From assembly GCF_947492405.1 (NCBI RefSeq), contig NZ_CANLMP010000007.1, positions 310,001-374,000 of the forward strand: 64,000 nt of DNA. The letters run 5' to 3'. Made by a program: the position numbers and the translations under genes. The notes beneath the pieces are model-generated. The model saw only the letters and a program-made list of their open reading frames with translations, was not told where the DNA came from and searched no databases. Source of the stretch: an uncultured Aquimarina sp. (GTDB lineage: Bacteria > Bacteroidota > Bacteroidia > Flavobacteriales > Flavobacteriaceae). Shown piece after piece: positions 15,223 to 24,979 of this stretch (the first letter of the stretch is position 1; every line of letters begins with the position of its first letter).

Positions 15223-16959
15223 ATGAATTTGAAAAATGTTTTGATCAAAATAACAGCTATAGTAGCTGTTGTTTTTACCGCTGTATCTTGTGATGATGAT
15301 TTTAATTCAGTTGGAAGTGAAGTAATTGGAGATGTAAATTTTGAAGATGATGAATATAGTGCTGTTCCAATAGCCTACAGTAAAAGGTTCGAAAAAGTAC
15401 AAACCAGCGGATTGCCTAATAACTTATTAGGTGTTTATAATGATCCAGTGTATGGTCCATCTGTTTATAGTATGGTTTCTGAGGTGTTACCAAGTCAATT
15501 TAATCCTTCTTTTGGGAGGGATGCGATTTTGGATAGTGTAGTGTTGAATTTGCCATATTTTAGTACGATAACAGAAACTAATACTGAAGATGGAGTAGTT
15601 ACAAATACATTTGAATTAGATTCAGTATATGGCTCTAACAACATAAAATTATCAATTTATCATTCGAACTATTTCCTAAGAGATTTTGATGTTGATGAAG
15701 GAGCAGAAGAAATACAAGTATATTATTCTGATGATATTACCGAAAACTTTGGACCTAGCCTAGAGAATAGATTATTATTTACAGAACAGAATTTTAGACC
15801 TTCAGCCAATGAAATACGTTTGTTGACAGAGACAGAGGATGATGCTACTGACGATACCGATGCTGATGGTACTGAATTCTCGACATTTATTCCAGCTTTA
15901 AGATTAGTATTGGCTTCTGAAGATGCAGCGGCTGCAGCTACAGTATTGAATCCGGATAATACTAGGGTTGGAAATCAAGAACTTATTAATTATTTCACGT
16001 CCTTGTTTTTAGATAAAGAAGGAAGTATTGAGTTAAGTAACCCAAACAACTTCCGGAACTATTTTAGAGGTCTTTATTTTAAGGCAGAATCAATTACAGA
16101 TGATGGGAGTCTTGTGTTTTTTGATATATCAGATGCGAATCTCACATTACACTATTCTTTTGAAACAGATAATGTAGATGAAGAAGATGAGGATGGAGAT
16201 GGAAATATAACAGAGTTTTTACGAGGTGAAGGTAGTTTTATACTTAATTTTTCAAATAATATTGTAAATAGTATTGATTTTAATTTTGCGAACGCTACAT
16301 TAAATGATGGCACTAGTTTCGAAAATGCTTTAGACAATCAAGATGAAGTTAATGGTGAAGCAAACTTATTTTTAAAAGGAGGAGAGGGATCTTATGCAGT
16401 CCTAGATTTTTTTAATGGCATGGTCACGAATGAAGATGGAGAATTAGAAAACGAATTAGATTTCTTAAAACGACAGAATTGGTTAGTTAATGAAGCAAGT
16501 ATGAAAATTTATATCAATCAGGATGAAATGGTTTCTGGAGATACCGAACCGGAGAGGATATATATATTTAACTCGGAAAATGGAGCAGTTCTTGTTGACT
16601 TTTTAGCAGATCCAACATCTAATCAAACGAGTCCAATACTCTCTGTTACTAACCATTTAGGAAGGATTAGTCGAGATAGTGATGAAAATGGAGAATTTTA
16701 TAAAATAAGATTAACACGTCATTTGATCAATATTCTGAATGAAGATATAGATAATGTAAAACTAGGATTATCAGTATCTCAAAACGTTAATGTTGTAGAG
16801 AACGCTGAAGGATTTACCCCTAACAACACAGAAGATGAAGTTATCCCCTTTTCATCTGTAATATCCCATGAAGGGACAATTCTTTACGGAAATGGAGCCA
16901 ATGTTCCTGAAGAAAAACGTTTAAAGCTTGATATTTTTTATACAAGATCAAAAAATTAA
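15223..16959 (+). CDS. DUF4270 lipoprotein
   Basis: 578-residue predicted lipoprotein: signal peptide with TAVSC lipobox (Cys23) followed by an acidic DDDFNSVGSEVIGD start that is typical of DUF4270. The body is beta-rich and acidic (clusters near residues 205-220 and 315-330 resemble loops rich in Asp). An acidic stretch right after the lipidated cysteine resembles the surface-export signal of Bacteroidota lipoproteins. Function is unknown. It is translated in an operon between the GT5-like gene and glmS, with an 18-base gap to glmS, which hints at a link with cell-envelope amino-sugar metabolism. Confidence 0.88.
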   Translation: MNLKNVLIKITAIVAVVFTAVSCDDDFNSVGSEVIGDVNFEDDEYSAVPIAYSKRFEKVQTSGLPNNLLGVYNDPVYGPSVYSMVSEVLPSQFNPSFGRDAILDSVVLNLPYFSTITETNTEDGVVTNTFELDSVYGSNNIKLSIYHSNYFLRDFDVDEGAEEIQVYYSDDITENFGPSLENRLLFTEQNFRPSANEIRLLTETEDDATDDTDADGTEFSTFIPALRLVLASEDAAAAATVLNPDNTRVGNQELINYFTSLFLDKEGSIELSNPNNFRNYFRGLYFKAESITDDGSLVFFDISDANLTLHYSFETDNVDEEDEDGDGNITEFLRGEGSFILNFSNNIVNSIDFNFANATLNDGTSFENALDNQDEVNGEANLFLKGGEGSYAVLDFFNGMVTNEDGELENELDFLKRQNWLVNEASMKIYINQDEMVSGDTEPERIYIFNSENGAVLVDFLADPTSNQTSPILSVTNHLGRISRDSDENGEFYKIRLTRHLINILNEDIDNVKLGLSVSQNVNVVENAEGFTPNNTEDEVIPFSSVISHEGTILYGNGANVPEEKRLKLDIFYTRSKN

Positions 16960-16977
16960 CCAACAAAAAAGTAAATC

Positions 16978-18825
16978 ATGTGTGGAATTGTAGGGTATAT
17001 AGGTCATAGGGAGGCCTATCCAATAGTATTAAAAGGATTAAAAAGGTTAGAGTATAGAGGTTATGATTCTGCAGGAATTGCCCTTTACGATGGTCAGGAT
17101 ATTAAGTTATCTAAAACCAAAGGTAAAGTTGCTGATCTTGAAGAAAGATTAGTAAAAGAAATTTCTACAGATGGAAATGTTGGAATAGGGCACACTAGAT
17201 GGGCTACTCACGGAATTCCAAATGATGTAAATTCTCATCCTCATTATTCTAATTCTGGAGATCTGGTGATTATTCATAACGGAATTATAGAAAATTATGA
17301 ATCGCTTAGAAAAGAATTAATAAATAGAGGGTATACTTTTACTTCTGAGACAGATACAGAAGTATTGGTTAATTTGATTGAAGATGTAAAGACAAAAGAA
17401 AATGTCAAATTAGGAAAAGCTGTTCAGATTGCATTAAATCAAACAGTTGGTGCTTATGCGATTGCGGTTTTTGATAGGCAAAAACCTGATGAAATAGTTG
17501 TGGCTCGATTAGGAAGTCCTCTGGCTATTGGTGTAGGTGAAGATGAGTTTTTTATCGCTTCAGATGCTTCGCCATTTATAGAATATACGAATAATGCTAT
17601 ATACCTCGAGGATGGTGAAATGGCAATTGTACGTAGAAAAAAAGGGATAAAAGTAAGAAAGATCCAAGATGATAGCCTTGTTGATCCATATCTTCAGGAA
17701 TTACAGATAAATCTGGAGCAAATAGAAAAAGGAGGCTACGATCACTTTATGCTTAAAGAAATTTATGAACAACCAAGCGCGATTAGTGATACCTATAGAG
17801 GTAGAATGAGAGTAGCTGAAGGGATCATAAAAATGGCAGGGATTGATGATAACCTTGCAAAATTATTGAATGCTAAACGTATTCTTATTATTGCTTGTGG
17901 TACTTCATGGCATGCTGGTCTTGTAGCTGAATATATTTTTGAAGAGTTAGTAAGAATTCCTGTAGAGGTAGAGTATGCTTCAGAATTTAGATATAGAAAT
18001 CCGGTGATCCATCAGGATGATGTGGTTATAGCTATATCGCAAAGTGGAGAGACAGCAGATACAATGGCTGCAATTAAATTGGCAAAAGAGAGAGGAGCGT
18101 TTGTTTTTGGAGTATGTAATGTAGTAGGATCTTCTATTTCCAGAGAAACACACGCAGGAGCCTACACACATGCTGGTCCTGAAATTGGAGTAGCATCTAC
18201 CAAAGCTTTTACAACTCAGATTACAGTACTCTCGCTGATTGCTTTAAAGTTAGCAGAAAGAAAAGGAACGATTTCTAATAGTGATTTTCATTATTATTTA
18301 CAGGAATTAGAGCGCATCCCAGAAAAGGTAAAACTTGCATTAGAGTCTAATGAGCATATTAAATTAATTGCTGATAAGTATAAAGAAGCTAAAAACTTCT
18401 TATACTTAGGAAGGGGTTATAATTTCCCGGTAGCCTTAGAAGGTGCGTTAAAATTAAAAGAAATTTCATATATACATGCAGAAGGGTATCCAGCTGCAGA
18501 GATGAAACATGGTCCTATAGCTCTTATAGATGAACATATGCCTGTTGTTGTAATTGCTACCAAAAAAGGACATTATGAAAAGGTCGTAAGTAATATCCAA
18601 GAAATTAAATCCAGAAAAGGAAAAATCATAGGAATTGTAACAGAAGGAGATGAAACGGTAAAAAAGCTTGCAGATCATGTAATCGAAATTCCTGAAACTA
18701 TTGAGTTTCTTACTCCGCTTTTAACTACGATACCTCTTCAGTTGTTATCGTATCATATTGCTGTAATGTTGGATAAGAATGTAGATCAACCAAGAAATCT
18801 TGCCAAATCAGTTACCGTAGAGTAA
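16978..18825 (+). CDS. glmS: glucosamine-6-phosphate synthase (isomerising)
   Basis: Converts fructose-6-phosphate and glutamine to glucosamine-6-phosphate, the entry to peptidoglycan and LPS amino sugars. Starts MCGIVGYIG, with Cys2 becoming the N-terminal nucleophile after Met removal. GHTRWATHG and the glutaminase domain occupy about 1-220; two SIS sugar-isomerase domains follow (ACGTSWHAG, ISQSGETADTMAA, GRGYNFPVALEGALKLKEISY, AEMKHGPIALID), ending in the typical PRNLAKSVTVE. 615 aa is full length. No glmS ribozyme is expected in Bacteroidota and none is seen. Confidence 0.98.
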   Translation: MCGIVGYIGHREAYPIVLKGLKRLEYRGYDSAGIALYDGQDIKLSKTKGKVADLEERLVKEISTDGNVGIGHTRWATHGIPNDVNSHPHYSNSGDLVIIHNGIIENYESLRKELINRGYTFTSETDTEVLVNLIEDVKTKENVKLGKAVQIALNQTVGAYAIAVFDRQKPDEIVVARLGSPLAIGVGEDEFFIASDASPFIEYTNNAIYLEDGEMAIVRRKKGIKVRKIQDDSLVDPYLQELQINLEQIEKGGYDHFMLKEIYEQPSAISDTYRGRMRVAEGIIKMAGIDDNLAKLLNAKRILIIACGTSWHAGLVAEYIFEELVRIPVEVEYASEFRYRNPVIHQDDVVIAISQSGETADTMAAIKLAKERGAFVFGVCNVVGSSISRETHAGAYTHAGPEIGVASTKAFTTQITVLSLIALKLAERKGTISNSDFHYYLQELERIPEKVKLALESNEHIKLIADKYKEAKNFLYLGRGYNFPVALEGALKLKEISYIHAEGYPAAEMKHGPIALIDEHMPVVVIATKKGHYEKVVSNIQEIKSRKGKIIGIVTEGDETVKKLADHVIEIPETIEFLTPLLTTIPLQLLSYHIAVMLDKNVDQPRNLAKSVTVE

Positions 18826-18851
18826 TATTTGAAATACACTAAAATATTTAT

Positions 18852-18895
18852 TTAAATGCAAAAATGTGCGATATATCGCACATTTTTGCATTTAA
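18852..18895. terminator. 44-base perfect palindromic terminator
   Basis: Perfect palindrome without a loop, centred between 18873 and 18874, with core GTGCGATATATCGCAC and A/T runs on both sides. It ends the glmS operon before the receptor genes. Confidence 0.85.
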
Positions 18896-18940
18896 TCGAT
18901 AAAAAACTAATGAAAATTACTTTTATTAGCATTTTTTTAC

Positions 18941-18948
18941 TAGTTTCG
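18941..18948 (+). promoter_or_regulatory. probable -7 element of first TonB receptor gene
   Basis: TAGTTTCG, one base off TAnnTTTG, followed by CGG. It would give a leader of about 75 bases for the receptor starting at 19028. Confidence 0.35.
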
Positions 18949-19027
18949 CGGCAAAAATGAAGTAAACTCATTTTTAACAAAAGTTAAGCTAACCCCATAG
19001 ACTTAAAACTTTAAAAAAAACCTATTT

Positions 19028-21703
19028 ATGAAAAAAATTACTTTTATAGTAACACTATTGTTATGTGTTATTAGTAATGCACAAACTACCATAAATGGTA
19101 GGGTTGTTGATGATTTTGATCAACCAATTCCAGGAGCGAACATCTCTTTAAAAGGAGAAGGCATTGGAACGGTTACTGATTTTGACGGTCTTTTTTCGTT
19201 AACGGTGACCAAAAAACCACCTTTCACAATTACAGCTAGTAGTATTGGATATGAGTCTAATTCTGTAGAAGTAACTTCAACTTCAGAAGAAGTGACTATA
19301 GTTCTTACCGAAGGTAATGTTCTGGATTTAATTGTAATATCGGCATCCAGAGCGCCAGAACGTTTATTTGAATCTCCGGTAAGTATCGAACGATTTGGTG
19401 TTAAAGAGATTAAAAACACGCCTTCTGTAGATTTTTACGATGGTTTGGAAAACTTAAAAGGAGTTGATGTTAATACAAATAGTTTAACATTTAAGTCAAT
19501 TAATACAAGAGGTTTTGCATCATTTACAAATACTCGTTTTGTTCAGTTGATAGATGGAATGGATAACACTTCTCCTTCCTTAAACTTTGCATTAGGAAAT
19601 CTTATTGGAATGAATGAACTGGATGTGGAGAATGTCGAATTACTTCCAGGAGCATCATCTGCATTATATGGTGCGAATGCATTTAATGGAATATTGTTTA
19701 TGACTAGTAAGAGTCCTTTTGAGAAACAAGGGATTAGTGCTTACGGAAAAGCGGGAATTACATCTCAGGAAGCTGCCGGCAATAATGAATATTATGATGT
19801 TGGAATAAGAGTTGCTCATAAGTTTGCAGACTTTTTTGCTGCTAAGGCGAACTTTTCTTATATGAATGGTACGGATTGGTTTGCTACAAGCATAGATAAT
19901 ATTGAAAACCCTGGAGAGAGTCGTGAATTAGATCCTGCATATAATGGTCTGAATGTTTATGGTGATGAAGTTAGAGCACTTCTACCAGGTGCTGGTGTTG
20001 TAACCAGAACAGGATATAACGAATCTGATTTAACAGATTATAATGCAGAAAGTATCAAATTTGATGGAGCATTGCATTTTAAGCCTTTTAAGAACGATTT
20101 CGAAATTATTTATGCAGGTAAATTAGGAAAGGGACAAACAATATTTCAGGATTCTAACCGATTTTCTTTAAAAGATTTCTTTTTTCAGCAGCATAAGTTA
20201 GAGGTGAAAAATGATAACTTTTTTGTAAGAGGTTATATTTCTGCAGAAGACGCAGGAGATACCTATGATATGCGCTTTACAGGAATTAATATCAACAGAA
20301 GATGGAAAAGTGATGAAGATTGGTTCCAAGAGTATGCAACTACATTTGCAACTGCATTAGGTACTGATCAGGAAAGACATGAAGCCGCTAGGAATGTTGC
20401 AGATACAGGTAGGTTAGAGCCTGGCACTACAGGTTTTGAGAATGCATTTAATGAAGTAATAAATACTCCTGATTTTCAAACAGGATCAAGATTTATTTCT
20501 AAAACAGAATTACGTCACGTCGATGCTAATTATAATTTAGGTCATATTACTAATAGTTTTGCGGATATTCAGGTAGGAGGGTCGTTTAGAGAATATTCAT
20601 TGAATTCTGAAGGTACCTTCTATACAGATTTTGATGGAGCAATTAATTATTCTGAATTAGGTATTTATTCTCAAATTCAGAAGAAGTTATTAGATGATCG
20701 ATTAAAATTAACCGGATCTGTTAGATATGATAAGTCTCAATTGTTTGATGGTAATTTCTCACCAAGGTTTTCTGTAGGGTATACTTTAGGAAAGAATAGA
20801 AATCGTAACCTTCGAGCGTCTATCCAAACAGGTTTTAGAAATCCAACAACTCAGGATTTATATTTGGGTCTTGATATTGGTGAAGGAGCTATCATAGGAT
20901 CTGCTCCAGATAATTTAGATCGTTATTCAAGAATTGTAAATGGAACTACCATTACAGGTCGTGCAGCTTATGAAAATTCTTATACAGCAGAATCTGTTGA
21001 GAATTTTATAAGATCAGGAGGTACAGATGAATTAGTAGTGGCAAATCCAAATATCGTACAACCAGAGAAAGTAACAGCTATAGAAATAGGATATAGAGCA
21101 GATTTTGGAAAGTTATTACTTGATTTAAGTGGTTACTATAATATGTATCAAGATTTTATTTCCACAATTGATGTAGTAAGTCCGTTAAGCGGGACCGCAG
21201 GAACTCCTGAAGGTCAAGCCGCAATTGGTACTGGTAGTTTTGCAGGTTTTCAGGCAACTACAAATTCTGAAGCAGATATCAATTCGTATGGAGCTGTATT
21301 AGGAATTAACGCTAAGGTATTTGGAGATTTTGATCTTAATGCGAGTTATACATATGCTAAGCAGGATTTTGATCAAAACGAAGATCCTGGTTTCAGAACT
21401 AATTTCAACACACCAGAGCATAAGGCTAAAGCAAGTTTTGGACACGATAATTTATTCAGAAATTTTGGTTTCAATACAGCCGTTAAATGGAGTGGAGAAT
21501 ATGTTTGGGAATCTGCTTTTGCGGTAGGTGATGTACCATCATTTACTGTTTTTGATGCACAGGTTAATTATAGAATTCCATCGTTAAAAACAACTCTTAA
21601 GCTTGGTGGAACCAATATTGGAGGTAGTGAGTATTTTACAGCTGTTGGAACAGCTCCAATTGGTTCATTATACTACTTTGGATTGACCATTAATAATTTC
21701 TAA
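19028..21703 (+). CDS. TonB-dependent receptor, copy 1 of tandem array
   Basis: 891-residue outer-membrane receptor that would import a ligand using energy from TonB. Order: signal peptide (1-19, ending SNAQ), a carboxypeptidase-regulatory-like beta domain (about 21-105, INGRVVDDFDQPIPGANISL, GTVTDFDGLFSLTV), a plug domain (about 110-235, ASRAPERLFESPVS to LLPGASSALYGANAFNGILFM), and a 22-strand barrel ending IGSLYYFGLTINNF with the terminal aromatic. It lacks a SusD-type partner. Two paralogs follow at 21979 and 24980. A terminator after each gene suggests separately controlled transcripts. Ligand unknown. Confidence 0.93.
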   Translation: MKKITFIVTLLLCVISNAQTTINGRVVDDFDQPIPGANISLKGEGIGTVTDFDGLFSLTVTKKPPFTITASSIGYESNSVEVTSTSEEVTIVLTEGNVLDLIVISASRAPERLFESPVSIERFGVKEIKNTPSVDFYDGLENLKGVDVNTNSLTFKSINTRGFASFTNTRFVQLIDGMDNTSPSLNFALGNLIGMNELDVENVELLPGASSALYGANAFNGILFMTSKSPFEKQGISAYGKAGITSQEAAGNNEYYDVGIRVAHKFADFFAAKANFSYMNGTDWFATSIDNIENPGESRELDPAYNGLNVYGDEVRALLPGAGVVTRTGYNESDLTDYNAESIKFDGALHFKPFKNDFEIIYAGKLGKGQTIFQDSNRFSLKDFFFQQHKLEVKNDNFFVRGYISAEDAGDTYDMRFTGININRRWKSDEDWFQEYATTFATALGTDQERHEAARNVADTGRLEPGTTGFENAFNEVINTPDFQTGSRFISKTELRHVDANYNLGHITNSFADIQVGGSFREYSLNSEGTFYTDFDGAINYSELGIYSQIQKKLLDDRLKLTGSVRYDKSQLFDGNFSPRFSVGYTLGKNRNRNLRASIQTGFRNPTTQDLYLGLDIGEGAIIGSAPDNLDRYSRIVNGTTITGRAAYENSYTAESVENFIRSGGTDELVVANPNIVQPEKVTAIEIGYRADFGKLLLDLSGYYNMYQDFISTIDVVSPLSGTAGTPEGQAAIGTGSFAGFQATTNSEADINSYGAVLGINAKVFGDFDLNASYTYAKQDFDQNEDPGFRTNFNTPEHKAKASFGHDNLFRNFGFNTAVKWSGEYVWESAFAVGDVPSFTVFDAQVNYRIPSLKTTLKLGGTNIGGSEYFTAVGTAPIGSLYYFGLTINNF

Positions 21704-21752
21704 TATAAAAAAATAGGTGATGAGTTAGTTAACTGACTTGTATCTGTAATAT

Positions 21753-21787
21753 AATCCCTGTTTAGGAAACTAAACAGGGATTTTTTT
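21753..21787 (+). terminator. terminator after receptor copy 1
   Basis: Arms AATCCCTGTTTA and TAAACAGGGATT around GGAAAC, followed by T residues. Confidence 0.88.
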
Positions 21788-21978
21788 ATTATCACGAATT
21801 GAGTATTTGTTAAAATTGTAAGATTTTTACGTGTAAACCGTAATATTTTTATTGTAAATGTTGTTTTTCATCGAGTTTTTTATACTTTAGACGATGTCTT
21901 TGTTAAAAGCTTAAGATAAAAGTATTTTTTATAAGACATTTTAGTGTCCCAAACACTTGAACTTAAACCTAAAAATCT

Positions 21979-24702
21979 ATGAAAAAAAAATTACTATTAT
22001 TTAGTATGTCTCTTTGGTGCGCCTTTACTTTTGCGCAAACAACGTTAACAGGAAGGGTGACCGATGAGATAGGTGAGCCAATTCCGTTAGCCAATGTTAA
22101 GTTAAGAGGAGAAAGAGTTGGAGCCGTTGCGAACTTTGATGGTGAGTTTGTTTTAACAATAAAAGATAAACTACCTGTAACATTGATTGTAAGTAGTATC
22201 GGATATGAAACAGTCTCATTAGATGTTGCTTCTAGTGCCGAAGAGATTCTAGTAGTATTAAAAGAAGGAACCGAGCTAGATGTTGTAATTGTTTCTGCTT
22301 CAAGATCACCAGAAAGGATATTCGAATCACCTGTAAGAGTTGAATATTATGGATCCAGACAAATAAAAAACACTCCTTCAATTGATTTTTATAGTGGATT
22401 AGAGAATCTAAAAGGAGTAGATGTTAATACGAATAGTTTAACATATAAATCTGTAAATACTAGAGGATATGGATCGTTTTCTAATACTAGATTTGTTCAG
22501 CTAGTAGATGGAATGGACAATAGCTCTCCGGCGTTAAACTTTTCTTTAGGGAATTTAGTAGGAGTTTCAGAATTAGATGTTAGTAATATTGAACTGTTGC
22601 CAGGAGCCTCATCCGCATTATATGGAGCCAATGCTTTTAATGGTATATTATTTATTAATAGTAAAAATCCATTTGATAATCAAGGGATAAGTGCTTATGC
22701 CCGAGGAGGTGTTACATCTCAGGAAGCCGCAGGGAATAATTCCTTCTATGATGTTGGTTTTAGGATGGCAAAAGCATTTTCAGATAAATTTGCAGCAAAG
22801 GTAAATTTCTCTTTTTTCAAAGGAACGGATTGGTTTGCTATTAACGAAACAAATATAAATAATGCTTCACTTAATCGGATTACAGATCCTAATTATGACG
22901 GTGTTAATGTTTATGGTGATGAAATAAATCTAAATATTCCTGGTGTCGGTTTTGTTAGTAGAACAGGATATGAAGAAAGAGATTTAGTAGATTATGATGC
23001 AGAAAGTTTAAAATTTAGTGGAGCGCTACATTATAGACCATTTGCTGATGATTTTGAAATAGTTTATAATGGTAGAATAGGAAGAGGAACCACAATTTTT
23101 CAGAATGCAAATAGATTTTATTCTCCTGACTTTTTCTTGCAACAACATAAACTAGAAGTTAAAAACAACAACTTTTTTGTTAGAGGTTATATAACAGATG
23201 GGGATGCAGGAGACACTTATGACACTAGAATTGCAGCATTTAATATTAATAATAGATGGAAGGATAATCGCACTTGGTTTGGTGAATATGCGGGAACATA
23301 TTTTGCTGCTATAAGTGGAGGTTTGACTTCTGATCAAGCACATTTGGCTGCAAGAGATCAAGCAGATACAGGAAGGTTAATACCAGGAACACCTGAGTAT
23401 CAAGAAGTATTTGACTCAGTAATATCTGATCCGGATTTTTCAACTGGAGCAAGATTTCAGGATGAAACTCAGCTACGACATGTAGATGCTAATTACAATC
23501 TTAGTTACTTGACTAAGAATTTTGCAGATATACAAATAGGAGGTTCTTTTCGAGAGTATAAACTAAGATCCTTTGGTACAATATTTACTGATATTGATGG
23601 ACCTATTCGCTATTCTGAACTGGGTGCATATGCACAATTACAAAAGAAAATCTTAGATGAACGGTTAAAAATAACGGGCTCAGTGAGATTCGATAAAGCT
23701 GAGTTGTTTGAAGGTAATTTTTCTCCAAGATTTGCGTTGGGTTATACTTTAGGTGAAGATAGAAATCATAATATTAGAGCTTCCTTTCAAACCGGTTTTA
23801 GGAATCCAACTACCCAAAATCTGTACATGGGATTAGACGTAGTTCGAGCAATTACTATTGGTTCTGCAGAGGATAATTTGGATCGAGAGCAAAGAGATTT
23901 TGAGCTAAGCGCTAATGGAGCGTTGTTAGTAGGGCAAGATTCTGTAACCATAACAGGAAGAGATGCGTTTGAAAATTCATATACATTGGCTTCTGCAATT
24001 GCTTTTTCTCAAACATCGGATCCATCACAATTAATTCAATCAGCTATAGAATTGGTAAAACCAGAAAAGGTTACGAGTATAGAATTAGGATATAGAGGAG
24101 ATTATAACAAGATATCACTAGAAGTAAGTGGTTATTATAACATGTATAAAGATTTTATTACTAGCGATAATGTTTTGGTTCCGTTTTATGGAATTGTGGG
24201 TTCTGTAGAATCCTTTCAGGCTATTGCCAATGGAGATTTTAAGATATATAATATTTCAACTAATTCTACAGAAGATGTGAATTCTTATGGAGTTATTGTA
24301 GGCGCGGATGGTAAGGTATTTCGTAATTTTGATTTTGGAGTGAGTTATACGTATGCTAAGGAAGATCTAGATTTAGATGATGAAAGTACTTTTCAATCAG
24401 AATTTAATACACCTGAACATAAAGTAAAGTTAACCTTTGGGAATAGAAATGTTTTTCAGAATTTTGGTTTCAATACGAGCGCAAGATGGAGTGATAGCTT
24501 TATTTGGAATGATGCTTTTGGTTCTGCAGAAGTTCCTTCTTTTACTGTAATAGACGCACAGTTAAATTATAGAATACCAAAATTAAAATCAATACTTAAA
24601 GTTGGAGCTACTAATATTGGAGGAGATGAATATTTTAATGCTCTCGGTACTGGTTTTATAGGATCACAATACTATATAGGATTATCGATAAACAATTTGT
24701 AA
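21979..24702 (+). CDS. TonB-dependent receptor, copy 2 of tandem array
   Basis: 907-residue paralog of the receptors on either side with the same order: signal peptide (ending TFAQ), regulatory-like domain (LTGRVTDEIGEPIPLANVKL), plug (SASRSPERIFESPVRVEYYG, LLPGASSALYGANAFNGILFI) and barrel ending IGSQYYIGLSINNL. It differs from copy 1 by a longer loop after LDREQRDFELSANG (about residues 635-675) and in several barrel loops, the parts most likely to face ligand. The 275-base gap before it holds a terminator and no clear consensus promoter. Confidence 0.93.
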   Translation: MKKKLLLFSMSLWCAFTFAQTTLTGRVTDEIGEPIPLANVKLRGERVGAVANFDGEFVLTIKDKLPVTLIVSSIGYETVSLDVASSAEEILVVLKEGTELDVVIVSASRSPERIFESPVRVEYYGSRQIKNTPSIDFYSGLENLKGVDVNTNSLTYKSVNTRGYGSFSNTRFVQLVDGMDNSSPALNFSLGNLVGVSELDVSNIELLPGASSALYGANAFNGILFINSKNPFDNQGISAYARGGVTSQEAAGNNSFYDVGFRMAKAFSDKFAAKVNFSFFKGTDWFAINETNINNASLNRITDPNYDGVNVYGDEINLNIPGVGFVSRTGYEERDLVDYDAESLKFSGALHYRPFADDFEIVYNGRIGRGTTIFQNANRFYSPDFFLQQHKLEVKNNNFFVRGYITDGDAGDTYDTRIAAFNINNRWKDNRTWFGEYAGTYFAAISGGLTSDQAHLAARDQADTGRLIPGTPEYQEVFDSVISDPDFSTGARFQDETQLRHVDANYNLSYLTKNFADIQIGGSFREYKLRSFGTIFTDIDGPIRYSELGAYAQLQKKILDERLKITGSVRFDKAELFEGNFSPRFALGYTLGEDRNHNIRASFQTGFRNPTTQNLYMGLDVVRAITIGSAEDNLDREQRDFELSANGALLVGQDSVTITGRDAFENSYTLASAIAFSQTSDPSQLIQSAIELVKPEKVTSIELGYRGDYNKISLEVSGYYNMYKDFITSDNVLVPFYGIVGSVESFQAIANGDFKIYNISTNSTEDVNSYGVIVGADGKVFRNFDFGVSYTYAKEDLDLDDESTFQSEFNTPEHKVKLTFGNRNVFQNFGFNTSARWSDSFIWNDAFGSAEVPSFTVIDAQLNYRIPKLKSILKVGATNIGGDEYFNALGTGFIGSQYYIGLSINNL

Positions 24703-24739
24703 ATCAGTAGATTATAAAATTTAAAGATTGTGATATCTG

Positions 24740-24773
24740 AACCTGTTTGGAGTTTTTTCAAACAGGTTTTTTT
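24740..24773 (+). terminator. terminator after receptor copy 2
   Basis: Arms AACCTGTTTG and CAAACAGGTT around a 9-base loop, followed by T residues. Confidence 0.87.
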
Positions 24774-24979
24774 ATCTAAAAAGCTAATATTTTTAAGGCA
24801 AATAGATCACTTTATTAGTGTTTTTGATTTTAGATAAAAACAGGTGGTTGCTCTAATAATTGATTAAATTTTCAACAGAAAAGAGTTGTGTTTGATAAAA
24901 ACACAGCTTTTTAACTTTTTTTTAAAGAATTAGTAAAAAAACGTATATTGTTGTCATAACATAAAAACTAATCTAGGAT

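Noticed and set aside
16978..18825. glmS ribozyme or riboswitch before glmS
   Set aside because: Only 18 bases separate it from the DUF4270 gene, leaving no room.
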